Assembly (NCBI GenBank): GCA_947450165.1
Contig: CANFUJ010000008.1
Location: 1 to 39,478 of the forward strand
Length of the DNA: 39,478 nt
DNA from: Chitinophagaceae bacterium
Lineage (GTDB): Bacteria > Bacteroidota > Bacteroidia > Chitinophagales > Chitinophagaceae
Direction of reading: 5' to 3'
The first letter of the stretch is position 1. Each line of letters begins with the position of its first letter. Shown one piece after another: positions 1 through 9,687 of this stretch. The notes below the pieces were generated by a model, which had not been told where the DNA came from, made no database searches, and saw only the letters and a list, made by a program, of their open reading frames with translations. A program made the translations under genes and the position numbers.

Positions 1-106
1 TAGAGGTGTCTGCAACACCCACGATTTCTACATCGGGATGAGCACCTAAAATAGAAAGATGCGAAATACCCATTTTTCCGGCACCAATTAAGGCTACTTT
101 TATCAT
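1..106 (-). CDS. Gfo/Idh/MocA-family oxidoreductase, N-terminus only (runs off left edge)
   Basis: Reverse translation gives MIKVALIGAGKMGISHLSILGAHPDVEIVGVADTS, a Rossmann GxGxxG NAD-binding start. Its ATG overlaps the stop of the upstream DUF354 ORF (ATGA). Confidence 0.8.
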   Translation of the reverse strand, partial: MIKVALIGAGKMGISHLSILGAHPDVEIVGVADTS

Positions 107-1131
107 TTTGATTTAAATTTTATTATTTCTGTTTTAAATAATTGAAATGCTTTTTTCCCTTTTTCCATTAATTCTAATGAAGGCGATTGTAGATTTAATT
201 CGTTTAAAAATGAGTCAACTTTTTCTGCGGTAAGATTCGGTTCATGACACATCAATTTTTTTTCGAGCAAATATCCATCTACATCCAACAATTCATCTTG
301 ATAAACTGAAATGGTTGGTATGCCCAAAATCGCTAATTCTCTCGTCATAGATCCACCAGCGCCAATAAATATGGTGCATTCTGTAGCAATGGTTTCAAAG
401 TCAATCGGCTTATCTGGCACGTTTAGTTTTTCAAATTTTTCTTGTTTGTAATGTATATATTGTTGATTATCTCGGGTAAGAACGCAAATTTTATACTTAT
501 GTTGCAAGGTTAATAACATTTCATCCAAGAAATTTTCTTTCCCTTTGTAATATTGGGCAGTTTGAGGCTCTGGGCGAATGAAGATTTTAATGGTATGATC
601 TGTGTTTTCTTTTCTTTGTTTTTGAATGCGTTCGCCTTTACTCCACAAATAAATGCCTTCTTTTACTCCTGGATATTGCATTATTTTTTTTGCGTTTACA
701 CCAAATTTCGCAATTTTTTCAATAGCCAAATTCTCAGGTATTAATATTTTATTGGCAAAAATAAATGCGGGTTTGTTGCCCATCGCATGCTCGTTGTCAT
801 TGGTATAAATAGAAGGGATTCCCAATAATTTGGCTACTATTGGCGAATGAAATGAGCTTTGTGATATGGCTAAATCTGGTTTTAAAGGAGCTAGGAATTT
901 TCTCAATTGTAATACTCGAATTGGATAACCGAATATTTTCTTGTAAATATTCTTGCCATAATGTTCGCCAATTACGGTGTGTTTCAATCCGCGCTGATCA
1001 AGCAATTGAACCGTATTGGCTAAAGGCCTTGATGTGATAATGATTTCATGCCCATCTGATTCAAGTTCCCGAATTAAGTCGTGGAACATGTTAATATGTG
1101 GAGAGTTAGATAAGTCGAACCAGATTTTCAT
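103..1131 (-). CDS. DUF354 family protein (UDP-GlcNAc 2-epimerase/GT-B-like fold) of polysaccharide locus
   Basis: ORF 342 aa; MKIWFDLSNSPHINMFHDLIRELESDGHEIIITSR start is typical of DUF354; C-terminal GAGGSMTRELAILGIPTIS motif. Confidence 0.8.
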   Translation of the reverse strand: MKIWFDLSNSPHINMFHDLIRELESDGHEIIITSRPLANTVQLLDQRGLKHTVIGEHYGKNIYKKIFGYPIRVLQLRKFLAPLKPDLAISQSSFHSPIVAKLLGIPSIYTNDNEHAMGNKPAFIFANKILIPENLAIEKIAKFGVNAKKIMQYPGVKEGIYLWSKGERIQKQRKENTDHTIKIFIRPEPQTAQYYKGKENFLDEMLLTLQHKYKICVLTRDNQQYIHYKQEKFEKLNVPDKPIDFETIATECTIFIGAGGSMTRELAILGIPTISVYQDELLDVDGYLLEKKLMCHEPNLTAEKVDSFLNELNLQSPSLELMEKGKKAFQLFKTEIIKFKSK

Positions 1132-1205
1132 TTATGTGTATTTAGTTTTATTGGGTAAAATTTATGTTCGATTTCAATAGTTAGAAATCTTAAGGTTGAT
1201 AAAAA

Positions 1206-2402
1206 TTATGATTGATTTGATTTTTTGGGAAAATGATTCAAATAAACAGTTAGCGACAAAAACATCCATGCTTGCGACCAACGCATATATGGAATTTTGG
1301 AAGTAAAATATTTATTTATTTGGTAATAAAAATATCCTTTTTTTGACTGCATTTGATCAATTGTTCTATTTAATACACTATCTAATAATGCTTTGTGCTC
1401 ATTAAGTTTGTTTAGTTTTTCCAATGTGATAACCAGTTGCGATGGCGCATGTATGTCAATTGGATAAATGCTATTGCTGTAATATTTTGCGACACCATTT
1501 TCTGTAAAGAAAGTTTGTATATAATAATCAAATCCTGACGACAATTGCATAGTGTAGGATTTATCATCAGTAAATTTCATATAATCAGCGATACATTCTA
1601 AATTGTAACCAGTATGAAAATTGTCTATCCATTGATGGAAGGGCAGCGCACCATAACTCCAAGACCCGTCTGCTTTTTGGCAATTGCAACAATAATTTAT
1701 CACAGCTTTAGCCGTATCAAAAAGCATTTTTTCTTTTGTAAAAAAATAAACCCTTGCCAATAATCGTGCGCCAAGCAAAGATGCGTTATACACAACGCTG
1801 TTGTCAATTGGAGAGTATGAAAATGCAAAAGAATTTTCGTTATCAACAGTTCGATTCAAATCATTTAAAATGAAATCACATGTTGATCTTGCAGATAGTA
1901 AAAGCTTTTCATCTTTGGTAATTTCATAGGCATCTAATAATGCATTGGCAACAAATGTTGATGCCACAATTGTTGGCATAAATTTAGGCTGAAAAAAAGC
2001 CCTTGATTCCCAATCAAAATTATATCCCCAACAATCTCCCGAATAGCCTGTTGATTTATATGATTCTATTTTGTCTATGAAAAATTGAATTTGTTTTAAA
2101 TCAGATGGTTGATTGTTTTGCTTATATAAAATACAATATGCCGATAAGAATAACCCAAGTGCTTTTGGATTGTATTCATGTTTTATGCCCACAAATTTTC
2201 TCAAATTAATGGGAGAACGCTTAAAAAATTGAATCCAAACCAATCGAATTAAACGACTTTTTGATGCAAATGGAATTGCATTAAAAAGTTTACTATTTAA
2301 ACCATCATAAGGATCATATCCTTTAAACCCATTGTTTTCACAGTATTTTTTCAGCACTGAGAATGATTGATATATTTTATCATCCTTCATTATAAATTTC
2401 AT
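1206..2402 (-). CDS. Polysaccharide-locus protein with probable alpha/alpha-toroid fold (type sometimes auto-annotated 'delta-aminolevulinic acid dehydratase')
   Basis: ORF 398 aa; repeated helical segments with GYSGDCWGYNFDWESRAFFQP and Trp/Gly-rich motifs; overlaps the upstream glycosyltransferase by 23 bp. Confidence 0.55.
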   Translation of the reverse strand: MKFIMKDDKIYQSFSVLKKYCENNGFKGYDPYDGLNSKLFNAIPFASKSRLIRLVWIQFFKRSPINLRKFVGIKHEYNPKALGLFLSAYCILYKQNNQPSDLKQIQFFIDKIESYKSTGYSGDCWGYNFDWESRAFFQPKFMPTIVASTFVANALLDAYEITKDEKLLLSARSTCDFILNDLNRTVDNENSFAFSYSPIDNSVVYNASLLGARLLARVYFFTKEKMLFDTAKAVINYCCNCQKADGSWSYGALPFHQWIDNFHTGYNLECIADYMKFTDDKSYTMQLSSGFDYYIQTFFTENGVAKYYSNSIYPIDIHAPSQLVITLEKLNKLNEHKALLDSVLNRTIDQMQSKKGYFYYQINKYFTSKIPYMRWSQAWMFLSLTVYLNHFPKKSNQS

Positions 2403-3441
2403 GTATTAAGGTTGAATAAAATTGTTCATTTTCTACAGGTGCATTATGGTTTTGGTTATTGAAAGTATTTTTCAGTGTAATGAGATCTTTCATTTGTTTA
2501 AATAAGTCAGCTGTATTTCTTGTTTTAAATAATTTAGTCCCTTCTGGTCTTTGTACAACATCTGAAGCCAAAACGATTTTATTTAAATAAAGTCCTTCAC
2601 GTATGGTTAATGAATCTCCATCTGTATTGGTTGGTCGAATGACCATATCAGATTGTTCAATCAATTTTACAAAAGACGCCTTTTCATGTATCAAAAAAAA
2701 GCTCGATTGAATTTGATATTGTTGAATTAAATGTTGAGCGGTTTTAAATTTCTCTTCACCTGTATCTAATGATGAAACAATGTAAATTACATCTACTGGA
2801 ATGCCAGCATCTACAAGCATTTTCGTTGCTTCAATACTCATATCCAAACCATACAAATCTTCTCCATTAAAATTATCCAAGCGAGATGCATTTGCACAAA
2901 TGATTGTTTTGTTTTGTTGCTTAGCAGCTAACAATCTTGTTTCAATTGCGTTTGATAACTTCGGCTCTTCGCTTAATACAGGTGGCAAAAAAGCATTTTT
3001 AATCACTATTTTGTTTTCATTCAAATTTATTTTTTGACGAATTTCAGAATTTACTAAAATGATTTTATTGGCTAGATTAAAAACCAATTGGTCATAAATT
3101 CGAAATAAAAATGAACGTTTCTTGCCATATCCATGAATGGTTATAATAACTTTTTTCCCAAAAAGCTTTCCTAATACAATGTGTAATTTTTTAAAAACTC
3201 TATTCCCGCTATGAATAAAAACTAGGTCTGTGTTGATGATTTTTTTTAAATAAACAAACAGATTTAAACTTTTTATGTTGAAATACAATGTATTCTTCGA
3301 AGATGATTCATCTATAAAATCCAGATTGAATTCATCTTTCAATAAATATTGCAATCGTTGTAAATGAATACTGATACCACCTGCAGGAGGTGGCATAGGT
3401 CCAGTGATCAAAACGTTTATTTTTGTATTCATTAATTTCAA
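2380..3441 (-). CDS. Glycosyltransferase, GT4-like (GT-B fold)
   Basis: ORF 353 aa; ITGPMPPPAGGISIHLQRL N-terminus, VIITIHGYGKK, and IEQSDMVIRPTNTDGDSLTIREGL near the C-terminus. Confidence 0.8.
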   Translation of the reverse strand: MKLMNTKINVLITGPMPPPAGGISIHLQRLQYLLKDEFNLDFIDESSSKNTLYFNIKSLNLFVYLKKIINTDLVFIHSGNRVFKKLHIVLGKLFGKKVIITIHGYGKKRSFLFRIYDQLVFNLANKIILVNSEIRQKINLNENKIVIKNAFLPPVLSEEPKLSNAIETRLLAAKQQNKTIICANASRLDNFNGEDLYGLDMSIEATKMLVDAGIPVDVIYIVSSLDTGEEKFKTAQHLIQQYQIQSSFFLIHEKASFVKLIEQSDMVIRPTNTDGDSLTIREGLYLNKIVLASDVVQRPEGTKLFKTRNTADLFKQMKDLITLKNTFNNQNHNAPVENEQFYSTLIHEIYNEG

Positions 3442-3447
3442 AAAATA

Positions 3448-4716
3448 TTATTCGGGCTTCTGTTTAATGATTAAATTATATTTCTTATTGGGATGAATGG
3501 TTAAATCCGATTTTGTACAATAAACAAATTTCAATTCCATATCTGTTCCAACCATTCTAACCCAGTTTGCCCTCAATTGATCTTCATCCGATTTAGAAAA
3601 TGATGGATTTACCACCAATTTAATTTCTATGGGGTCTTGTACATTGTATTGATGAACCTGAGCCATTTCTAAATTTTTTACCCCTTTAAATGTATGGTCG
3701 ATACAACCTACAACACTACCATCTTTTAAAATAACATTTTCACTTTGTCTACCTGATATGCTTTTTATTTCTGGTTTAATAAGATTTTGTAAAAAATCAG
3801 TTGATGTCACTTCAATTCGATCATCAACATTGTACCTAATTAAAGGAAAAGATTTGTTTATCAAATTAGTAGTAATAACATCGTCTGCTCTAAATTCGTT
3901 TACGGAATAAAGAGGCATAGGATAATACTCCATTTTGGTGTTTTGTGCCAAAATAATGGTGCGTTCTGCATTACCATACCAATCAAATATTTTTGTATTT
4001 AAGTAGGGCTCAATTTTTTCTCGCTGCCAACTTAATAAAGTTTCCGAAGAAGTAAACGCAACAGGAATTTCGAGCTTTAAATCTTTTTTTTCAAGTTCAA
4101 TACATAGTTTATGTAAATAACTTGGAAATGCTTCTACCGCAACAGGCTTAAATTTCTGTATCAAATCATAAAACATTTCAATGGTTGATTCATTCACATT
4201 AGGACTTGATACATACAAAGTATTCGCAGGTTTAAAATATTCATGTGTTACAGATTTGCCCAACATTCCCCTTAAAGAAAGTATGGGTTGTCCAAACTCA
4301 AAGCCATGTAATTTTCTGTATTGTCTTATATATGCTTGTTCCTTTGCTATATCAAAAGGTGTTCTGTACAATGTTAGTGGTGTACCCGATGTTCCACTCG
4401 TTAATCCAACTACTTTTAAAAAATTAAAATTGGTGTAAATTTTATCAATTTGAGTTTTGATCAAATTTTTGTTTATGACTGGTAATTTATTAATGTCAGT
4501 AATATCCTTGATATCATGAATAGAGATACCATGGCTTTGATATAGATTTTTATAAAATGGAGAAGTGTTAATTGCGTGTTTGAAAATGCTTAAAAATGAT
4601 TCATTGTATCGTTGTAGAAGGGCATCATTTCCGAGCTGGTACAATTTATTTATGCGATTAATCTCAATTTGTGTAATGAGATTATTCTTGGCAAAATATT
4701 TTGACCATTGATTCAT
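3448..4716 (-). CDS. CapK/PaaK-like AMP-forming ligase (phenylacetate-CoA ligase family) of capsule locus
   Basis: ORF 422 aa; VVGLTSGTSGTPLTLYRTP P-loop-like AMP-binding motif, IFDWYGNAERTIILAQ, FPLIRYNVDDRIEV. Confidence 0.85.
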   Translation of the reverse strand: MNQWSKYFAKNNLITQIEINRINKLYQLGNDALLQRYNESFLSIFKHAINTSPFYKNLYQSHGISIHDIKDITDINKLPVINKNLIKTQIDKIYTNFNFLKVVGLTSGTSGTPLTLYRTPFDIAKEQAYIRQYRKLHGFEFGQPILSLRGMLGKSVTHEYFKPANTLYVSSPNVNESTIEMFYDLIQKFKPVAVEAFPSYLHKLCIELEKKDLKLEIPVAFTSSETLLSWQREKIEPYLNTKIFDWYGNAERTIILAQNTKMEYYPMPLYSVNEFRADDVITTNLINKSFPLIRYNVDDRIEVTSTDFLQNLIKPEIKSISGRQSENVILKDGSVVGCIDHTFKGVKNLEMAQVHQYNVQDPIEIKLVVNPSFSKSDEDQLRANWVRMVGTDMELKFVYCTKSDLTIHPNKKYNLIIKQKPE

Positions 4717-4783
4717 AAGGGGGTAGAGGTAATTGTTATAAAAAATAAAAACACAGTTGATTTCAAAGTACTAACAAAAATAC

Positions 4784-5692
4784 TTAAAAACCAATTAGAT
4801 TAAGTTTTAATGTTTTTTTCAAAAAAATCTTAATCTGGGTAAATGGACTGAAAATTTTTCGCAGTCCATCCACTACTATAACGTCATTTGAGATATTTAT
4901 TGTATGTATCCCTGAATTAAATTTATTATTCATTTCTAATGTTAACTCTGTCAAGGCCATTTCTTCAAATTTATCTTCGTCTAAATGAATGATTTTTTGA
5001 AGAATTATAGATTTGCCATAATATTCAGCACTATTTTGAGTAGGACGATAAATAATATTATTTTTTATAATGAAATTGCCTGCAGGTCTTGACCCTGATA
5101 GTGAACTTTTAACTGGATTTCCATTATGGGCAACATAATCTCCGTCCCATTTATTGGAATGGTAAATGTATAAATCGCTGTTACTTTCTATACCGCGTTT
5201 GGTTGCAAATAGCCAATATTTGTTGTTGTAATAGAGAATTGTAGAGTCTAAAAGCGGTTCATTTTCGATTATGGTTCTTCTATTTATTAATGTTTTTGTT
5301 TCAAAATCAAATTCGTAGCAATGCAATCCCCCTTGTTTACTCGATTCAGGAATAATATACGTTTTGCCCTCATGGTTGAAAACAGAAGGATAAGACAAAT
5401 GGAATCCTGTATCCAACAAAGGCTTAATGGATAAGTTTGAAAATTGAGTATTTAAAGTTGCCAATGAAATTGTTCCATATCTATAACTCGAATAATCTTC
5501 AAAAATGATTTCGATGTTTCCATCTGGATTTTTAAACACAAATGGGTCTGCAAAGAACCGAGTGTTTTCTTGTATAGGCAACCAAGTAAATGATTTTTTT
5601 GAAATATTGTTATTGATTATATCTTCAACACTTGCATCTGAAATGCCAATGCTCCATTGTTTTATAAAAAGTTTGTCAATTAATTTTTTCAT
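4784..5692 (-). CDS. Beta-propeller protein resembling the N-terminal domain of glucosamine inositolphosphorylceramide transferase 1
   Basis: ORF 302 aa; QWSIGISD start, RFFADPFVFKNPDGNIEIIFEDY, IIPESSKQGGLHCYEFD, RPAGNFIIKNNIIYRPTQNS; five-bladed GH43/GH32-like motif pattern. Confidence 0.6.
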   Translation of the reverse strand: MKKLIDKLFIKQWSIGISDASVEDIINNNISKKSFTWLPIQENTRFFADPFVFKNPDGNIEIIFEDYSSYRYGTISLATLNTQFSNLSIKPLLDTGFHLSYPSVFNHEGKTYIIPESSKQGGLHCYEFDFETKTLINRRTIIENEPLLDSTILYYNNKYWLFATKRGIESNSDLYIYHSNKWDGDYVAHNGNPVKSSLSGSRPAGNFIIKNNIIYRPTQNSAEYYGKSIILQKIIHLDEDKFEEMALTELTLEMNNKFNSGIHTINISNDVIVVDGLRKIFSPFTQIKIFLKKTLKLNLIGF

Positions 5693-5762
5693 TTTTTTGT
5701 TTTAGTCAAAATTTAAAATTTCAAAAACCTTTCTGAGTTGGTATTCAAAAATTTTTGACTTT

Positions 5763-6512
5763 TTAATTTGTAAATCGTCTATCAAATTTTCGAGATATTT
5801 TCAATAAAAAATTGTAAAGTAAAGAATGATAGGATATGCATTTTTCTTTTTCACCACCAAAAGCAGCTTTAAAATCATTAATTCCCATTAAGCTTTTATT
5901 CGTTGTATTTTCAGCATAACCACCAAAGTCGAATTTCTGTAGATTTAAACTTTTAAAATGAATTAAAGATTTAAACAGAAGAAACTTATTAGAAATACCA
6001 ATTGTTTTTTTATCAATACCTGAATTTAGTCTCGAGCTGCTTCCAAGAAACCATCTTACAATCCCTAAGTCAATATCGTAAATATATAAATTGGAACTTA
6101 AAATTTCTCCATTCAATTTTGAGAAACCTACTAAAAAACGATTTTGAGGTATTGCATTTTTCATTTGCTCGTTCATTTGATAGATTTGTTTCTGACCTGC
6201 AAATTTGTTGTAAAAATCTATAAAAGAGGAAATGTCATTATTGAAAACAATTTCAAATGGTATTTTTTCACCTTGATTGATTTCATTTTTAAGGTTGGAC
6301 TTAAATTTTGATTTTATTTGTTCAATTTCTTGGTTAAGATCTATGGACAAAGTAAAAGAGAAATCGAAGCTTAATCCAATAGGTTTTTTACTTGGCGGAT
6401 TTTGCACACAGAAATAACGAACTAGTCCCCAATTTTTTAAAATGGAATTGTCTAATCTAAACCAAGTATCTGTTAGCTGAAAGAAATAAAATTTCTTTTT
6501 AAACTGAATCAT
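5763..6512 (-). CDS. GNAT/FemAB-like acyltransferase-type protein (paralog 1)
   Basis: ORF 249 aa; KSNLKNEINQG, FYNKFAGQKQIYQ, DFGGYAENTTNKSLMGINDFKAAFGG. Strong similarity to the adjacent ORF 6525-7268. Confidence 0.6.
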   Translation of the reverse strand: MIQFKKKFYFFQLTDTWFRLDNSILKNWGLVRYFCVQNPPSKKPIGLSFDFSFTLSIDLNQEIEQIKSKFKSNLKNEINQGEKIPFEIVFNNDISSFIDFYNKFAGQKQIYQMNEQMKNAIPQNRFLVGFSKLNGEILSSNLYIYDIDLGIVRWFLGSSSRLNSGIDKKTIGISNKFLLFKSLIHFKSLNLQKFDFGGYAENTTNKSLMGINDFKAAFGGEKEKCISYHSLLYNFLLKISRKFDRRFTN

Positions 6513-6524
6513 AAAAAATATTGC

Positions 6525-7268
6525 TTATTTGTATCTACGGTCTAGAAAATTAAAAATTTTTAAAAGCAAAAAATAAATAGGACTTAAATAGCTAACGTTT
6601 TTAACTACTTTACCACCAAATGACATTTTGTATTCTGTTATGCCTTTTAAAGATTGATTGTCTGTGTTTAAAACAATTCCACCAAAATCGAAAGTTTCAA
6701 AATTGAGTTCTTTAAAATGAATGATGGCATTTATTTTTAGAAGTTTATTCGCCATACCAAGTGTTCTTTTGTCAAATTGTTCATCCGCATTTCTTGAGCC
6801 CGATAAAAAAGACCTAACCATTTTGAATTTTTTACTGACAAGATAAAAATGAGCGGCTAAAATTTCTCCATCTTTCATGGCATAAGCAATGGAATTGAAA
6901 TCTTTATATTCTGAAATAAATTTTTTATTAAATTGATATAGATGTTTACTGCCAGCAAACTTATTGTAGAAATTTATGAATTTTTCAACATCATTGTTAT
7001 ATATGCATGTGATGCCTTCGGATTCCGCTTTTTTTGATTCTTTCAAAACGGATTTACTTACGGATGACAGAATGGTTTCGATATCCTGTGTAAGGTCAGT
7101 AACTAATGTGTGCGAAATTTCTTTAAAACAAAGCGAGTTTTTAATTTGTTCATGGTTTTGAACAAAACTATATTTTCGGAGTGAAAACAGATTGTGAATT
7201 CCCTTGTCAAACCGAAACCAAGTGTCGGTTAATTTCCAGAAATAAAACTTTTTTTTGAAACTAATCAT
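6525..7268 (-). CDS. GNAT/FemAB-like acyltransferase-type protein (paralog 2)
   Basis: ORF 247 aa; FKKKFYFWKLTDTWFRFD, KSVLKESKKAESEG, FYNKFAGSKHLYQ, FDFGGIVLNTDNQSLKGITEYKMSFGG. Confidence 0.6.
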   Translation of the reverse strand: MISFKKKFYFWKLTDTWFRFDKGIHNLFSLRKYSFVQNHEQIKNSLCFKEISHTLVTDLTQDIETILSSVSKSVLKESKKAESEGITCIYNNDVEKFINFYNKFAGSKHLYQFNKKFISEYKDFNSIAYAMKDGEILAAHFYLVSKKFKMVRSFLSGSRNADEQFDKRTLGMANKLLKINAIIHFKELNFETFDFGGIVLNTDNQSLKGITEYKMSFGGKVVKNVSYLSPIYFLLLKIFNFLDRRYK

Positions 7269-7355
7269 GGGTCAAACTATTTTATTTTTCTTCGTTTAAT
7301 TGGATTGCTTATGCAGCCAATTGTTATAGGTAGATTTCAACTTTGAAATCAGGGA

Positions 7356-8498
7356 TTAATTTAAAATATGCGTATAAAAATCTATTGTTTCTTTTGCAAC
7401 ATTTTTACAGTGGAATTTTTCAATGGCAAGCTTACGTGCATTTTCTGAAATCGAATGAATCATTTCATGGTTGTTATAAAGTTTGCTTAAAACATCTATA
7501 GGCAATTCAATATTGTTCAAATCAAATAGAAAACCAGAAACATTGTTTTCAAACATTTCAGGAATCCCACCAACATTTGATGCTAAAACAACTTTTCCTG
7601 CAGCCATAGACTCTGCAATAGCCATGGGCAATGATTCGTGTTTTGATGAAACGATTAATATGTCTGATTGCTCAAGTTGTTTTAAAACATAAGATTGATT
7701 GACCCAACCATGAAAATGAACATAATTGGTAAGATTTTTTTCTGCTATAAAATTTCTAATTTGCTTTTCATATGCATCATTGCCAAACCCACCTAAAACA
7801 TCCAAATTATAATACTTCTTTTGTTCAATAAGCTTCGACAATAATTCTAAGGTGAATATTAAATTTTTGTTGTTGTCGATAACACCTAAATAAAGCAATC
7901 GATTATCTGTTTTGATTTTTTGAGGGATGTCAAAAAAAATATTTTTTATTGCATTGGGAATTATAATATTATTTGTAACTCTTTTTGAATTGAATTTAGT
8001 TGTCGAAAATTTTGATAAATGAATGATGTTTTTGGGTATTAATAATGGGTTTAACCAACCATTAATCAACCAGGTAATTTTGTCTTTTAATTTCTTTTTT
8101 CTTTTGGCTTCTTCTAACGCAAAGCCATGTATAGTAACCAATGTTTTCGACTTCTTAAAAGAAAAAGGTTTTATCAAAAAAAATGAATTGCATTCTTGAA
8201 AATGAATTAAATCAGGTTTGAAATCAGAAATTTGTTTTTCCATGATTTTCTTCCCGTTTTTCAAATAATTTATCAAATGTGAACCCGAATTCCCCTCAGG
8301 AATGTAATGAATTGAAATTGTATCAGAAAATGAAACGACTTGTTCTTCTTTTACTTCAGTTGAAAATGAAACCACTCTAATTGAATTGGGAAATTGAGTA
8401 AATCCATTCAACAAATTAATTAATGCAGAATGTACACCACCTTTTATGCTATCTAGATTCAAAGGCAATTGTGGAACAGTTATGATGATTTTAAGCAT
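7356..8498 (-). CDS. Glycosyltransferase family 4
   Basis: ORF 380 aa; NRLLYLGVIDNNKNL, VHFHGWVNQSYVLKQLEQSDILIVSSKHESLPMAIAESMAAGKVVLASNVGGIPEM (GT4 EX7E region). Confidence 0.92.
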   Translation of the reverse strand: MLKIIITVPQLPLNLDSIKGGVHSALINLLNGFTQFPNSIRVVSFSTEVKEEQVVSFSDTISIHYIPEGNSGSHLINYLKNGKKIMEKQISDFKPDLIHFQECNSFFLIKPFSFKKSKTLVTIHGFALEEAKRKKKLKDKITWLINGWLNPLLIPKNIIHLSKFSTTKFNSKRVTNNIIIPNAIKNIFFDIPQKIKTDNRLLYLGVIDNNKNLIFTLELLSKLIEQKKYYNLDVLGGFGNDAYEKQIRNFIAEKNLTNYVHFHGWVNQSYVLKQLEQSDILIVSSKHESLPMAIAESMAAGKVVLASNVGGIPEMFENNVSGFLFDLNNIELPIDVLSKLYNNHEMIHSISENARKLAIEKFHCKNVAKETIDFYTHILN

Positions 8499-8512
8499 TG
8501 TTTTATTGAAAG

Positions 8513-9679
8513 TTATCCTTTTAATACATTTTGATAAGTTGATAATATGATGTTTCCAAATTCATCGAGCTTTTCTATTGTATAATTTGAAATCACATTT
8601 GATTCTAATTTTTTGTAATAATCATGCTCAATAGCAGTAATGATTTTTTTTGCCAAATCACTAGCTTCTGGTTCAGAAATTAATCCATTTATTCCGTCTG
8701 TAATGTATTCGCTAAATGAACCAACATTAGAAGTAATAGCCGTTTTGCCAAATGCAAATGTTGTACTCAATACACCACTTTGTGTAGCATCTCTATATGG
8801 GCAAACAACAAACGCTGATTTATCAATTAAAGCAGCTACTTCTTCAAGAGATAAATATTTATTAATTATGGTGATGTTGTTTTTTATTTTTGAAATTTGT
8901 GTTTCATCAAAATTAAAATCATAGCTTGTGCTACCTGCTATTACGAATTGTTGGTTGGGATATTTTTCCAAAACAATGGGGATTGCATTTAAAAGTAGAT
9001 CTATGCCTTTGTATGGTGAGAGTCTGCCAAAAAAAAGAATGCTGCTGTCTAATTTTCTTTCTTTGGGCAAATAATTACTCATAAAAGAAAAGGGGAGTAG
9101 CTGAATACAATTTATTGGAACATTTACTTTGGGATAAACTTTTTTTAATAAGCTTTTTGAATATTTCGAATACAAAACAAAAGCTTTGGCTTTTGGAATA
9201 TAAAGATTGAATTTCAAATCGGTTTTCCAGCTGTTTTCACCACTATGTGGCTTTGGGTCGTGAAGGGTTATCACCAATTTTGTTTTATTTAAAAAAGGAT
9301 AAAGTCCAAAACTGCGTTGAGAAATATTGTCAAAATGCATGATGTCGAAATTCATTTTTTGAAAATATCTTCCCAATTTCATAGAAGACAAAAGACTTTG
9401 TATCGATAAACTTTTACTGTTTTTGTGTACTATAAATTTTACCATTGTGATGCCATCAAAATAAGGCTTGAACTTTAACCATTCTTCCGGACCCAATACT
9501 TTTTCAGCATCCTCAATAAAGTCAAATGAATTGATGTTGTCAATATTTAAAATAGTCGATTTTTTTGAAATCTCAGAAACCTCTATAAATAAATGCAATG
9601 AAACTTTGCTTTTAATGGATTGTATGGTTTCAATGGCAGAATCAATAAAATAGGCCGATGTATAAAAAGCAACTTTCAT
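8513..9679 (-). CDS. Glycosyltransferase family 4
   Basis: ORF 388 aa; SILFFGRLSPYKGIDLLLNAIPIVLEKYPNQQFVIAG, VVCPYRDATQSGVLSTTFAFGKTAITSNVGSFSEYI. Confidence 0.92.
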   Translation of the reverse strand: MKVAFYTSAYFIDSAIETIQSIKSKVSLHLFIEVSEISKKSTILNIDNINSFDFIEDAEKVLGPEEWLKFKPYFDGITMVKFIVHKNSKSLSIQSLLSSMKLGRYFQKMNFDIMHFDNISQRSFGLYPFLNKTKLVITLHDPKPHSGENSWKTDLKFNLYIPKAKAFVLYSKYSKSLLKKVYPKVNVPINCIQLLPFSFMSNYLPKERKLDSSILFFGRLSPYKGIDLLLNAIPIVLEKYPNQQFVIAGSTSYDFNFDETQISKIKNNITIINKYLSLEEVAALIDKSAFVVCPYRDATQSGVLSTTFAFGKTAITSNVGSFSEYITDGINGLISEPEASDLAKKIITAIEHDYYKKLESNVISNYTIEKLDEFGNIILSTYQNVLKG

Positions 9680-9687
9680 AATTTTTT

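Noticed and set aside
553-1037. Plus-strand ORFs 553-744 and 840-1037 (and other short ORFs antisense to the EPS genes)
   Set aside because: Fully embedded opposite well-supported minus-strand genes; low-complexity or hydrophobic translations typical of AT-rich antisense frames.
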